Origin: Maribacter zhoushanensis
GTDB lineage: Bacteria; Bacteroidota; Bacteroidia; Flavobacteriales; Flavobacteriaceae
Assembly (NCBI RefSeq): GCF_029350975.1
Contig: NZ_JARKMR010000001.1
Location: 1,054,001 to 1,118,000 of the forward strand
DNA length: 64,000 nt
Direction of reading: 5' to 3'
Under the pieces are notes generated by a model that was given only the letters and a program-made list of their open reading frames with translations, was not told the origin of the DNA and did no database searches. Shown one piece after another: positions 53,406-63,281 of this stretch; the stretch's first letter is position 1; each line of letters begins with the position of its first letter. The translations under genes and the position numbers were made by a program.

Positions 53406-54083
53406 TTATTGAGACTCATCTTCATGAATAAAAGACAAGAACTTCTTGCCAAAAAGAGTAGTTCTCGAAGATTTCAATCCATTTGAAGTTATACCGACAT
53501 TTAGGTCGGCAGTATTTATTAGTCCAGATCTATAAAGGTCTGACCAAATTAAATCACAAAACTCTTTTCTCTCTTTTAGTTCGGAAAAGGCGTTAATGAG
53601 AATCTTAGATAATGGAGCTGAGGAGAATTTAGGAAAGTCAATTTCATTTTTAATAAACCAATTAGTAGGGTTGTCGAAAAGGTTTAAAATTTGGATATGC
53701 CAAATGGTAAATTCAGAAATAAATCGTGTAAATATGTTAACCTCGGAAATATCTAAATTTTCGAGTATAGCTGTGTTTATAAGAGCATTTTTAAAATATT
53801 TTAATTTTTCTTGTTCGCTAGTTTTTAGAGCTTCTGTTGATATTCTAATAACCGTGTCAATAAATATTTCTTTTTTAGATAATTCAGTCAATTTAATTGA
53901 ATTAGACTTTTCAAGACTTTTCAACTTTTCTCCAACTTCTTGCATCCAAAATTCTTTTCTTTTTTCAATTGGATTTTTCAAAATAAGAGGAAGTATTTCA
54001 GAGGCAGCACCTCCAATAATAGGAATAGAGGCTATACTCGCTTTTAAAAGTGTGTATGAAATTTCCTTTTTGTTTTTGGACAT
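53406..54083 (-). CDS. Hypothetical helical protein of unrecognised family
   Basis: A 225-residue soluble, mostly helical protein. It opens with a Lys-rich stretch and a hydrophobic patch (SIPIIGGAASEILPLIL), then EKRKEFWMQEVGEKLKSLE, a central YFKNALINTAILENLD and a WHIQILNLFDNPTNWF segment. It is probably a small folded helical domain. I cannot name the family. It sits between ftsE and the glucosidase gene on the same strand, and its AT-rich composition differs from both neighbours. A defence or phage-derived origin is only speculation. Confidence 0.5.
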   Translation of the reverse strand: MSKNKKEISYTLLKASIASIPIIGGAASEILPLILKNPIEKRKEFWMQEVGEKLKSLEKSNSIKLTELSKKEIFIDTVIRISTEALKTSEQEKLKYFKNALINTAILENLDISEVNIFTRFISEFTIWHIQILNLFDNPTNWFIKNEIDFPKFSSAPLSKILINAFSELKERKEFCDLIWSDLYRSGLINTADLNVGITSNGLKSSRTTLFGKKFLSFIHEDESQ

Positions 54084-54132
54084 ATAATTGAGTATTCCTA
54101 AAGGTATTTAAAACGAGATTTTAGAATTATAT

Positions 54133-54816
54133 TTAAACCGCCCTTTGCACCACTTCAAATACCTTATTGGCATCACATTTAATGGTCTTGGATGGGAATT
54201 TTAAAATCAACGCATAATCATGTGTCGCCATTAAAATGGTTCTACCAGATTTGTTGATTTCCTGTAAAACCTTCATGACCTCTACACTGGTTTGTGGATC
54301 AAGGTTTCCGGTAGGCTCATCGGCAATAATTAATTCTGGGTCATTTAACAAAGCTCTTGCAATGGCAATACGTTGTTGTTCACCACCAGAAAGTTCATGC
54401 GGAAATTTAAAACCCTTGGTTTTCATGCCTACTTTTTCAAGTACGTTAGAAACCCTGTCATCCATTTTTGCCTTATCGGTCCATCCGGTTGCCTTTAACA
54501 CAAAAAACATATTTTGGTTAATATTACGGTCTGGCAGTAGTTTAAAATCTTGGAAAACAATACCCAATTTTCTACGTAGAAATGGTATGTCTTTTTCCTT
54601 CAATGTTTTTAAATCGAACTCAACCACATGACCTTCACCTTTTTGCAAAGGTAAATCGCCATACAAGGTTTTCATGAAGCTACTTTTACCACTACCGGTC
54701 TTACCAATAAGGTATACAAATTCCCCTTTGGCAATCTTTAAACTTACTTCACTCAACACCAAGCTCTCCTTTTGAAAAATAGAGGCATCCTTAAGTTCTA
54801 AAACAATCTCTTCCAT
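54133..54816 (-). CDS. ftsE: Cell-division ABC ATPase
   Basis: A 227-residue ABC ATPase: Walker A GKTGSGKSS (residues 38-46), Q-loop region VFQDFKLLPDRNI, signature LSGGEQQRIAIARALL, Walker B LIIADEPTGNLDP and the H-loop ATHDYAL. The LLPDRNI segment is typical of FtsE, which works with FtsX at the divisome to regulate peptidoglycan hydrolases. No ftsX gene is in the window; Bacteroidetes often carry it elsewhere. It is divergent from the TPR gene. Confidence 0.88.
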   Translation of the reverse strand: MEEIVLELKDASIFQKESLVLSEVSLKIAKGEFVYLIGKTGSGKSSFMKTLYGDLPLQKGEGHVVEFDLKTLKEKDIPFLRRKLGIVFQDFKLLPDRNINQNMFFVLKATGWTDKAKMDDRVSNVLEKVGMKTKGFKFPHELSGGEQQRIAIARALLNDPELIIADEPTGNLDPQTSVEVMKVLQEINKSGRTILMATHDYALILKFPSKTIKCDANKVFEVVQRAV

Positions 54817-54971
54817 AACGTAAATGTTGTCATAAAAGTAATAAGTTCCATTTGATATTAGAGAACCCTTTTTTAAAATCTTTTATTTTGAGTGGGTATT
54901 AGATATACTTAGGTACAATTTTTGCCGTTATCACATGTGATAACGGTAGTACTAAATAGTAACAGAACACT

Positions 54972-57900
54972 ATGCTTAAAAAATATATCGCTTTTATTCC
55001 AATGGTATTCGGTATGGTCGGTTTGACCAATGCGCAAGAGACTAAAATCTATACCCATGAACAGAAGGCATTCCAAGACGCGCTTGCGCTTTACAATAAC
55101 GAACAATATCAAGCGGCACAGACTATTTTTGATAAGGTAAAGGTGTCCACAAAAGATGAGGAGACCGCTGCTAATAGCGCTTATTATTCTGCAAACGCAG
55201 CTGTGCGCTTAAACCAGATGGGTGCTGACCGATTAATGGAAGATTTCGTGGCAAAATACCCTACTTCTACAAAACGTAATTCTGCCTTTGCCGATGTGGC
55301 GGAGTACTATTTTCAAACAGGGAAATATCCGTACGCTTTAAAATGGTACAATAAGGTTGACCAAAGTTCTCTTTCTCGTGGAGAGATGGATAAGTTTAAC
55401 TTCAATTATGGGTATTCTTTATTTTCATCACGTAAAACAAAAGAGGCTGAAAAATATTTGGAGAAGGTAGCCAATTCACCGGTATACGGTTCTCAGGCAA
55501 AGTATTACCTGGGGTATATTTCTTATCAAGAAGATGACTATGAAACCGCAAACCAGCGTTTTGATCAAATTACGGATCAAAATGTATTGGAAGAAAAACT
55601 TAGTTATTACCAGGCGGACATGAACTTTAAGCTGGGCAAGTTTGACGAGGCTATTGCATTGGCAAAAAAGCAACTGCCAAAGGCAGACAGACGAGAAGTG
55701 TCCGAATTGAACAAGATCATAGGGGAGAGTTATTTTAACCTTAAGCAATATGAAAATGCTATACCTTACTTAACGGAATACAACGGTAAAGGTGGCAAAT
55801 GGAACAATACCGATTATTACTATTTAGGCTATGCTTATTATAAAGGTGGCGATTATGCCAATGCCATTGCGCAGTTCAATAAAATCATTGGTGGTACCAA
55901 TAGTGTAGCACAAAATGCGTACTATCATTTAGCGGAATGTTATTTGAAGTTGGATAAAAAGCAAGAAGCTTTAAATGCTTTTCGTAACGCATCGCAAATG
56001 GATTACAGTGCGGAGATTCAAAAAGACGCATTTTTAAATTACGCACGTTTAAGTTATGAGGTCGGTAACGCCTATGAGCCAGTTCCGCAGGTGATTACAA
56101 ATTACTTGAAGACCTACCCTAAAGATGAGCACCAAGAAGAGATGCAGACCTTATTGGTAGATTCATACATTACTTCAAAAAACTTTGAAGGTGCTATGAA
56201 GCTGCTAGAGGAAAATAAGAATTATGCTAGCAAATCGGTCTATCAGAAAGTGGCCTATTACGGAGGTATTGAACTTTTTATGGAAGGCGATTATAATGAA
56301 GCTTCTGAGAATTTTGCAAAATCATTGAGCAATGCAGAAGACATGTTGTTCAAGGCACGAGCAGATTATTGGAAAGCGGAGTCAGATTATTTATCTAACC
56401 GTTTTGAAGATGCAGTAAAAGGGTATACGGCGTTCAAGAATAATCCGTCAGCAAGTAATACGGACATGTATGCAGATGTTGATTATAACTTGGCATATAG
56501 CTACTTTAAACAGAAACAGTATACAGATGCCATTACCTATTTCAGTTCATTTACATCAAATGGAAATGTAGCGGTAGAGAAATTACATGATGGATATTTA
56601 AGATTAGGCGATAGTTATTATGCTACCAGTAAATACTGGCCAGCTATTGAAACATACAATAAGGCTTTGGCGTTGACAGGACCTGAAAAAGATTATGCGT
56701 TCTATCAGAAAGCAATGAGTTACGGTTATGTTGATAAAGGTGCTAGTAAAATTGAAAACCTAGAGGAGTTTGTTAGCCAGTACCCAAGATCAAGTTTTAA
56801 AGATGATGCCTTGTTTGAATTAGGAAACACATATGTTTCTCAAGGACAAGAAAATAAAGGTCTTGCCGCTTATGATCGCTTGATCAGCGAGTATAGAGGT
56901 AGTTCTTTGGTGCCACAAGCATTAATGAGACAGGGTCTTGTAAATTATAATGCAGCAAGAAACGAAGCTGCTTTGGCGAAATTTAAGACGGTTGTTCGTG
57001 ATTTTCCAAAAACACAAGAAGCTATTCAGGCTGTGGCAACGGCAAAATTGGTCTATGTAGATATGGGGCAGGTAAACGAATATGCAGCGTGGGTTCGTAC
57101 GCTTGATTTTGTTGAGGTGACCGATTCAGAATTGGACAACGCTACTTTTGATGCTGCGCAAAAGCAGAATTTAGAAGGTAATGTAGATGCCGCTATAAAA
57201 GGATACAAGAATTACATTCAGCAATTCCCTACCGGGTTACATGCGGTAGATGCCAACTTTAGTTTAGCGCAGTTGTACTTTGGTAAAGGCGAGAAAGAAT
57301 CTGCTTTACCATATTATAAATATGTTGCAGATAGAAGCACGAGCGAATATGCAGAGCAGGCATTAACACGTGTTTGTGAGGTTTATATATCTAAGGACGA
57401 TTACCAAATTGCATTACCATATTTATTGAAATTAGAGAGTCAGGCAAACATTCAGCAGAACAGAACTTTTGCACGTTCTAATTTAATGAAAGGGTATTAT
57501 GATCAAAAGAACTATCCAAAGACATTGGAGTACGCTGAAAAAGTATTGTCTACTTCAAACATTGATAATAGAATTAAGAGCGATGCGCATATTATGATTG
57601 CAAGGTCCGCCATTGCTACCAATGATGAGGTAAAAGCAGAATCTGCCTATGCCGAAGTTTTAAAGATTGCATCTGGGGCTACCGCGGCAGAAGCTTTGTA
57701 TTACAACGCCTATTTTGAAAATAAAGACGGATCATACGAAAACTCTAATGTAGCGGTACAGAAATTAGCAAAAGACTATGCGGCATACAAAGAGTGGGGC
57801 GGTAAAGGTTTGGTGCTTATGGCTAAAAACTATTATGCGCTAAATGATGCGTACCAGGCAACTTATATTTTGGAAAGCGTAATAACAAACTTTACGCAGT

Positions 57901-57989
57901 ACCCTGAGATTGTTTCAGAGGCAAGAGCAGAACTGGCAATCATAAAATCAAAAGAGGCAAAAAGTAACTCATCGGTAGATCCTAACTAA
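54972..57989 (+). CDS. Large exported TPR-repeat protein
   Basis: A 1005-residue protein with a signal peptide ending LTNAQ, then tetratricopeptide-type helix pairs almost throughout (for example ALALYNNEQYQAAQTIF, DAITYFSSFTSNG and AIETYNKALALTG). It is therefore a periplasmic solenoid that probably binds partner proteins. It lies 126 bases upstream of a TonB-receptor-like barrel gene on the same strand; such pairs with ftsE nearby are common in Bacteroidetes and may act in envelope assembly. Its exact role is unknown. Confidence 0.8.
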   Translation: MLKKYIAFIPMVFGMVGLTNAQETKIYTHEQKAFQDALALYNNEQYQAAQTIFDKVKVSTKDEETAANSAYYSANAAVRLNQMGADRLMEDFVAKYPTSTKRNSAFADVAEYYFQTGKYPYALKWYNKVDQSSLSRGEMDKFNFNYGYSLFSSRKTKEAEKYLEKVANSPVYGSQAKYYLGYISYQEDDYETANQRFDQITDQNVLEEKLSYYQADMNFKLGKFDEAIALAKKQLPKADRREVSELNKIIGESYFNLKQYENAIPYLTEYNGKGGKWNNTDYYYLGYAYYKGGDYANAIAQFNKIIGGTNSVAQNAYYHLAECYLKLDKKQEALNAFRNASQMDYSAEIQKDAFLNYARLSYEVGNAYEPVPQVITNYLKTYPKDEHQEEMQTLLVDSYITSKNFEGAMKLLEENKNYASKSVYQKVAYYGGIELFMEGDYNEASENFAKSLSNAEDMLFKARADYWKAESDYLSNRFEDAVKGYTAFKNNPSASNTDMYADVDYNLAYSYFKQKQYTDAITYFSSFTSNGNVAVEKLHDGYLRLGDSYYATSKYWPAIETYNKALALTGPEKDYAFYQKAMSYGYVDKGASKIENLEEFVSQYPRSSFKDDALFELGNTYVSQGQENKGLAAYDRLISEYRGSSLVPQALMRQGLVNYNAARNEAALAKFKTVVRDFPKTQEAIQAVATAKLVYVDMGQVNEYAAWVRTLDFVEVTDSELDNATFDAAQKQNLEGNVDAAIKGYKNYIQQFPTGLHAVDANFSLAQLYFGKGEKESALPYYKYVADRSTSEYAEQALTRVCEVYISKDDYQIALPYLLKLESQANIQQNRTFARSNLMKGYYDQKNYPKTLEYAEKVLSTSNIDNRIKSDAHIMIARSAIATNDEVKAESAYAEVLKIASGATAAEALYYNAYFENKDGSYENSNVAVQKLAKDYAAYKEWGGKGLVLMAKNYYALNDAYQATYILESVITNFTQYPEIVSEARAELAIIKSKEAKSNSSVDPN

Positions 57990-58114
57990 AAAATTACGTA
58001 CACTAATAAACAAACTCCGGGCAAGCCCGTGAAACATTAAATTGAAAATTTTATTTAGATTTCGACGCAAGCTTCGGAACATATAAATCTCGATTATCGA
58101 GGAAAAGAACGCCT

Positions 58115-59869
58115 ATGTACAACAAACATATATTTACGCTTATATTTTTAACGCTTGGTTTTCAAGTTGTTTTTGCTCAAGAAGAAGAGGAAAAAGATTT
58201 GGGTACGGAAACAGTAACGGTGACCAAAGCTTACACGCCAACCGTTTCAGATGCTTTTAAGATTAAGTCGGTTCCTAACATGAACGACTCTATCGTGCTA
58301 CAGAAAAAAACGATTACTTATAGCATATTTTCCGTTCCTGTAGCATCAACATTTACGCCTAATAAAGGCACGGCATCAAAAGTAGAAAGATTGCCACCGC
58401 CAGTATTGTATAACTCTTATGCCTCTTTAGGTGCGGGATTGTATGGTAATGTATTGGGTGAATTTTATACGAGTAGAACCATCAATAGAGATGAAAATTT
58501 TGATATTGGTTTTAACCATTTATCCTCGCGTGGAGGTATTGACGGTGTAGAATTGAACGATACGTTCTATGATACCAGATTAGATGCTTCTTATGCTAAG
58601 CGTGATCGCGATTTAGATTGGGGTGCGGCAATTGGGCTACAACACCAATTATATAACTGGTACGGTATAGAACCTGGTGTATTTAGTGAAACCGTGATTA
58701 ATGGTATAGACGAACGTCAAAACTATTATATGGGTGAAGTTAGCGGTCATATTAATTTAGAGGATGTTTATTTTAAAAGAGCAGATTTAAAATACCGTAG
58801 ATTTTTTGATGCCGTAAGTTCAGGGGAAAACAGAGCTATTTTTAATTCTGCGTTTGAGTTTCCGGTAAATGAAGAGACATTCAATGCTAATGTAAATGTA
58901 GATTACGTTGGTGGTACTTTTGAAAATACAGATGTTAATAGTAGTACCAATGATGGTGGCATTTCTTATGGGAATTTACAGGTAGGTGTTAATCCTTCGT
59001 TAACCATGTTGCGTGATGATCTGTCATTAAATTTGGGTGTGAATTTGGTTTACGGAATGGACTTGGAAAATAGTGAAAGCAACTTCTATATTTATCCTGC
59101 AGTGACAGCATCTTATAGATTGTTAGATGAAACGGTAATTGCATATGGTGGAGTAACGGGTGAGTTAAAACAAAATTCTTATTATGATTTGGTAGAAGGT
59201 AATCCGTTTGTTTCTCCAACATTAAATATTGCCCCTACAGATAGTCAATACAATGCCTACGTAGGTTTTAAGGGGCAGTTGCTGCCTAATTTAAGCTATA
59301 ATGTAAAAGGATCATATTCGGCAGAGAATAACAGACCGTTGTATACGTTGAACCCGAGAAATGATTTTAGGTCAGATGATAAAGGATACTACTATGGTAA
59401 TTCTTTCGGTGTGTTTTATGATGACATCAAGACCTTGGGGATTTTTGGGGAGTTGAATGTAGATGTGAACCGTAATTTTACGGCAGGTGTAAATGTTGAG
59501 GTGTATGATTATAATACTGAAACAGGTAATCCTGCTTGGAACTTGCCAAACTTACAAGCATCACTGTTTATGGATTATCAGATAGGTGAGAAGTGGTATG
59601 CAGGTGCTAACTTATTCTATGTTGGCGAGCGTGAAGATTTTTCATCATCGGTAGTACAAAATGTACAGCCAAGTGAATTTCCTGCTATACAAATTACCTT
59701 AGATGGTTATTTTGATGCCAATGCACATGTTGGATATAGATATACCGATCAATGGTCATTTTTTATAAAAGGGGCAAACCTTTCTAATAATGCGTACCAA
59801 CGTTGGGCTAATTTCCAAGTTCAGGGAATTCAGATTTTAGGGGGAGCGACTTATAAATTCGATTTCTAG
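58115..59869 (+). CDS. TonB-dependent-receptor-like outer-membrane barrel
   Basis: A 584-residue outer-membrane protein: signal peptide ending FQVVFAQ, an acidic run EEEEKDLGTETVTVTKAYTPTV, then about 500 residues of amphipathic beta strands ending GATYKFDF, a C-terminal barrel signature with a terminal Phe. There is no recognisable plug domain, so it is likely a barrel that works with the TPR protein rather than a classical receptor. Inference, from gene order and length. Confidence 0.75.
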   Translation: MYNKHIFTLIFLTLGFQVVFAQEEEEKDLGTETVTVTKAYTPTVSDAFKIKSVPNMNDSIVLQKKTITYSIFSVPVASTFTPNKGTASKVERLPPPVLYNSYASLGAGLYGNVLGEFYTSRTINRDENFDIGFNHLSSRGGIDGVELNDTFYDTRLDASYAKRDRDLDWGAAIGLQHQLYNWYGIEPGVFSETVINGIDERQNYYMGEVSGHINLEDVYFKRADLKYRRFFDAVSSGENRAIFNSAFEFPVNEETFNANVNVDYVGGTFENTDVNSSTNDGGISYGNLQVGVNPSLTMLRDDLSLNLGVNLVYGMDLENSESNFYIYPAVTASYRLLDETVIAYGGVTGELKQNSYYDLVEGNPFVSPTLNIAPTDSQYNAYVGFKGQLLPNLSYNVKGSYSAENNRPLYTLNPRNDFRSDDKGYYYGNSFGVFYDDIKTLGIFGELNVDVNRNFTAGVNVEVYDYNTETGNPAWNLPNLQASLFMDYQIGEKWYAGANLFYVGEREDFSSSVVQNVQPSEFPAIQITLDGYFDANAHVGYRYTDQWSFFIKGANLSNNAYQRWANFQVQGIQILGGATYKFDF

Positions 59870-59892
59870 AGTACGATTTTAAATAAATATAT

Positions 59893-59936
59893 AAACACCT
59901 AAGGCGTCAGAACCATCTGATTCTTAGGTGTTTTTT
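59893..59936 (+). terminator. Intrinsic terminator of the TPR/barrel operon
   Basis: AAACACCTAAG and CTTAGGTGTTT with an inner TCAGA/TCTGA pair around the loop, followed by TTTTGG. It starts about 24 bases after the barrel stop. Confidence 0.8.
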
Positions 59937-60028
59937 GGTTTTAGTATTTATTTAACAATTAAAACCAAACCCACTTTAGATCTCTTCGTAAGTATTCGTG
60001 GTTCAACTAATAAAACCTAAAATACAAT

Positions 60029-62041
60029 ATGAAAAAATCAATAATTTATTTAGCAATTTTAGCAGGCGCATTATTTGCAGCTTCATGTAGTGATGATGAC
60101 GATGCCTTGGTAGAGGTTACACCAGATGTAACCTGTGATGATGGTATTATGAATGGGGATGAAACCGGTATTGACTGCGGTGGTTCTTTTTGTGAGCCTT
60201 GTGGCGAGGGTATGACTGTTTTAGGTCGTAGAGCAGATTTGTTTGTAACAAATAATGATAACGGAAACATTTCTAGATACAGTGTAACCGGCGATTCTTT
60301 GGTTACCTTAATGACCACGACTACAGCTGCCGAAGGTATTTATTATGATGCTACTACAGATGTAGTTTATCAAGCGTCTAGAAGTGCACTTCAATTAGAA
60401 GCTTTTGCAGATGTAAGCGCTTTGATGGATGGCGATGCAGTTGCCGCTTCTTATACAGGTGGTGCAGATTTGGAGAGTCCAAGGGGATTAGCAGTTAGCG
60501 GATCTTCATTTGTAGTTGCTGATAATGGTGCTAACAAGTTCTTCGTGTATGAAAATACAGGGAGCGGATTTACATTGACGAGTACGGTTGAAGTGCCTTT
60601 CCCAGTTTGGGGTATCACTTTTAAAGGCGATGATTTATATGCTGTTGTTGATACGACAGGAGATTTAGCAGTGTATTACGATTTTCTTTCTAACGCTACT
60701 AGTGGTGTTTTAAATCCTTCTAAAAGAGTAACTATAGATGGTATTGTAAGAACACATGGTATTACTTATGATGGTACAGATGATGTTATGGTATTGACCG
60801 ATATTGGTGATGCTACAGATGCGAATACAGATGGTGGTTTTCACGTAATATCTGATTTCTCTTCTAAATTTGATGCGTTGTCTGATGGAGAATTATTACC
60901 AGTAGGTATGCAAGTACGCGTTGCAGGTTCTTCAACATTAATGGGTAACCCAATTGATGTTGCTTATGATTCTGAAACTGATGCGGTTTATGTTTCTGAA
61001 ATAGGAAATGGTAAAGTATTAGGATTTACTTCTATAGGTTCAGGTGGAGATTTGTCTCCGTCCTTCAATAAGGATTTAGCGATGGCTTCATCAATTCAAT
61101 TTAGTAGTGATGAAACTGACGGAAAAACAGGAGATTCTAGCGAGGCTAGGGCAACAAGATTATATGCAACAAGTACGGCTGACGGAAATGTAAGTGTATA
61201 TGATGGTTCTGGTGTGCTAACAAAAACAGTAGCTACAGGTTCTGATGCTACAGAAGGTATTTATTATGATGCGTTCAATGATGCTATTGTTCAGGCTTCA
61301 AGATCAGGCTTGGCTTTAGAAGCCTATGGTAGTTTTAACGCAGTTACAAATTTAGCAAGTATTTCAGCTGATTTTTCCGGTAGTGCAGAATTGGCTAGCC
61401 CGAGAGAGATTGCTGTTTTTGGTAACAAGGTGGTAGTTTCTAGTAATTCTGAAAACAAATTCTACGTATACGAGTACAACGGTTCTAGTTTTAGTCTATT
61501 AAATACTTTTGATGCCGGTTTTGACACTTGGGGTATTACGTTCATGGGGAACACTTTATTAGCTGTTGTGGATGCAACTAGTGATTTAGCGGTGTACGAC
61601 AATTTCTTGACCGACTTTTCTGCAGATGGTGACATTACACCAACAAAAAGGATTACTGTAGAGGGTATAGTAAGAACGCATGGTATAGATTATAGCGAAG
61701 CCGATGATGTATTGGTAATGACAGATATAGGAGATGCTGCCGATGTAAATACAGATGGCGGATTCCAAATTACACAAAATTTCTCAACAGTTTTAGCCGG
61801 TATAGAAGATGGTGGTTTGTTGTCATGGTTAGATCAATCTAGAGTTGCAGGTTCTTCAACAGAAATGGGTAACCCAATTGATGTTGCCTATGATCATAAA
61901 ACAAAAACAGTATTTATTGCAGAGATCGGTAATGGTAAAGTACTTGCCTTTTCAGATGCTTTGAATGCCAATGGCAATGTTGCGCCAGCTGTTAGTAATG
62001 ACTTAACTTCTGCTGCATCTATCTACTTATATAACAATTAA
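60029..62041 (+). CDS. Lipoprotein with two tandem beta-propeller-like halves
   Basis: A 670-residue lipoprotein: lipobox AASC (Cys20), an acidic DDDD stretch, a short Cys-rich module (NGDETGIDCGGSFCEPC) and two homologous halves of about 280 residues. Matching segments in the two halves are EGIYYDA, YQASRSALQLEAFADV/VQASRSGLALEAYGSF, VRTHGI, VMTDIGDA, GSSTEMGNPIDVAYD and EIGNGKVL. The NHL-like repeat pattern suggests two beta-propellers. It probably binds carbohydrate or protein at the cell surface. No enzyme motif is visible. Confidence 0.7.
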   Translation: MKKSIIYLAILAGALFAASCSDDDDALVEVTPDVTCDDGIMNGDETGIDCGGSFCEPCGEGMTVLGRRADLFVTNNDNGNISRYSVTGDSLVTLMTTTTAAEGIYYDATTDVVYQASRSALQLEAFADVSALMDGDAVAASYTGGADLESPRGLAVSGSSFVVADNGANKFFVYENTGSGFTLTSTVEVPFPVWGITFKGDDLYAVVDTTGDLAVYYDFLSNATSGVLNPSKRVTIDGIVRTHGITYDGTDDVMVLTDIGDATDANTDGGFHVISDFSSKFDALSDGELLPVGMQVRVAGSSTLMGNPIDVAYDSETDAVYVSEIGNGKVLGFTSIGSGGDLSPSFNKDLAMASSIQFSSDETDGKTGDSSEARATRLYATSTADGNVSVYDGSGVLTKTVATGSDATEGIYYDAFNDAIVQASRSGLALEAYGSFNAVTNLASISADFSGSAELASPREIAVFGNKVVVSSNSENKFYVYEYNGSSFSLLNTFDAGFDTWGITFMGNTLLAVVDATSDLAVYDNFLTDFSADGDITPTKRITVEGIVRTHGIDYSEADDVLVMTDIGDAADVNTDGGFQITQNFSTVLAGIEDGGLLSWLDQSRVAGSSTEMGNPIDVAYDHKTKTVFIAEIGNGKVLAFSDALNANGNVAPAVSNDLTSAASIYLYNN

Positions 62042-62078
62042 GAGTTGAAGTAAGGTTTGGTTTTTATTGTTAGTAAGG

Positions 62079-62107
62079 CCCTTCTTAGAGATGAGAAGGG
62101 TTTTTTT
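62079..62107 (+). terminator. Intrinsic terminator of the propeller lipoprotein gene
   Basis: CCCTTCT and AGAAGGG around an 8-base loop, followed by TTTTTTT. It lies about 38 bases after the stop. Confidence 0.8.
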
Positions 62108-62174
62108 GTGCGTTGAATTGGCAAGATTACCATGTTTTATCTTTTCTGTATTTTAGGCATTCTATTTAAAATAC

Positions 62175-63281
62175 ATGCACTTTAAAAGACAACATCATTA
62201 TTTTATATTGTTATTTCTGCAAAGTGTGCCTTTATTTTTGATAGGTCAGAATCTTGTTTTGAATCCTAGTTTTGAAAATTATAAGCAATGTCCGGTTGCT
62301 TTGGGTAATTTTGAAAAGGATGTGGTAGACTGGACTATGCCTACCCTGGGGTCTACAGATTATTTTAATGGGTGTAGTACGGCAATGGGTACACCTGAGA
62401 ACTTTAATGGAAAACAGCCGGCAAATTTCGGCGTGGGTTACATGGGGTTTTACATGTACGCCCCAAATGATTACAGAGAGTATATTCAAGCGGAACTAAG
62501 TAATACCCTAAAGCAAGGAGAACGCTACACTATTTCATTTTATGTGAGTTTAGCGGAACGATCAGATTTTGCGGTGAAGGAATTTGGTGTCAGGTTCACG
62601 GAATTTCCCGTTGAAGTTGAGACAAGCAAAGTTTTATCTGGTATGCATTTTTCTAAATTGAAAGGAAATACATCCGCAGCACTAGAAATATCCTATTCCA
62701 AATATTATTCCGATGAAATAAAATGGGTAAAACTGATGACGGAGTTTGTAGCCACAGGTACAGAGAACTATATGGTCATCGGCAACTTTAAAAACAATAA
62801 ACGCACACAGAAATATCAGACCAAAAGAAAAATTACAAAAGGGTCTTATTACTATCTAGATATGGTTTCTGTGAGCAAGGTGAAATCGAAACTTCAGAAT
62901 ACCGCTGTCACTCAAACAAGGGAATATGCTTTAGATAGTATTCATGTTTTTAAAGATGTTTATTTCAATTCTAATAAAGCTAAAATTAGGGGAAACCATC
63001 AGCAAGAAATGGAATCCTTACTTTCATATTTAACGATAAATCCATCTATTCATATTCAAATATTAGGGCATACAGATGATGTTGGTTCTGATACTTTTAA
63101 TCAAAAATTGTCCGTAAGACGAGCAAAAGAAGTAGTTGGCTGTTTGACGGAAAATGGCATTCAGAAAAATAGAATTTCGTCACAAGGCTTTGGTAGTTCA
63201 AAATCCATAGCCACTAATAAAACAAAAGCCGGTAGATTTCTCAACCGGCGTGTAGAATTTATATTGAGTAAACCAGATTAA
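62175..63281 (+). CDS. OmpA family protein with a lectin-like N-terminal domain
   Basis: A 368-residue exported protein. A signal peptide (about 25 residues) is followed by a beta-sandwich-like domain from about 28 to 235 that opens LVLNPSFENYKQCP, as in Bacteroidetes surface carbohydrate-binding-like domains. The C-terminal 110 residues are an OmpA peptidoglycan-binding domain (LGHTDDVGSDTFNQKLSVRRA and the late FLNRRVEF). It likely anchors a surface protein to the cell wall. Its stop overlaps the stop of the convergent NIPSNAP gene. Confidence 0.82.
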   Translation: MHFKRQHHYFILLFLQSVPLFLIGQNLVLNPSFENYKQCPVALGNFEKDVVDWTMPTLGSTDYFNGCSTAMGTPENFNGKQPANFGVGYMGFYMYAPNDYREYIQAELSNTLKQGERYTISFYVSLAERSDFAVKEFGVRFTEFPVEVETSKVLSGMHFSKLKGNTSAALEISYSKYYSDEIKWVKLMTEFVATGTENYMVIGNFKNNKRTQKYQTKRKITKGSYYYLDMVSVSKVKSKLQNTAVTQTREYALDSIHVFKDVYFNSNKAKIRGNHQQEMESLLSYLTINPSIHIQILGHTDDVGSDTFNQKLSVRRAKEVVGCLTENGIQKNRISSQGFGSSKSIATNKTKAGRFLNRRVEFILSKPD

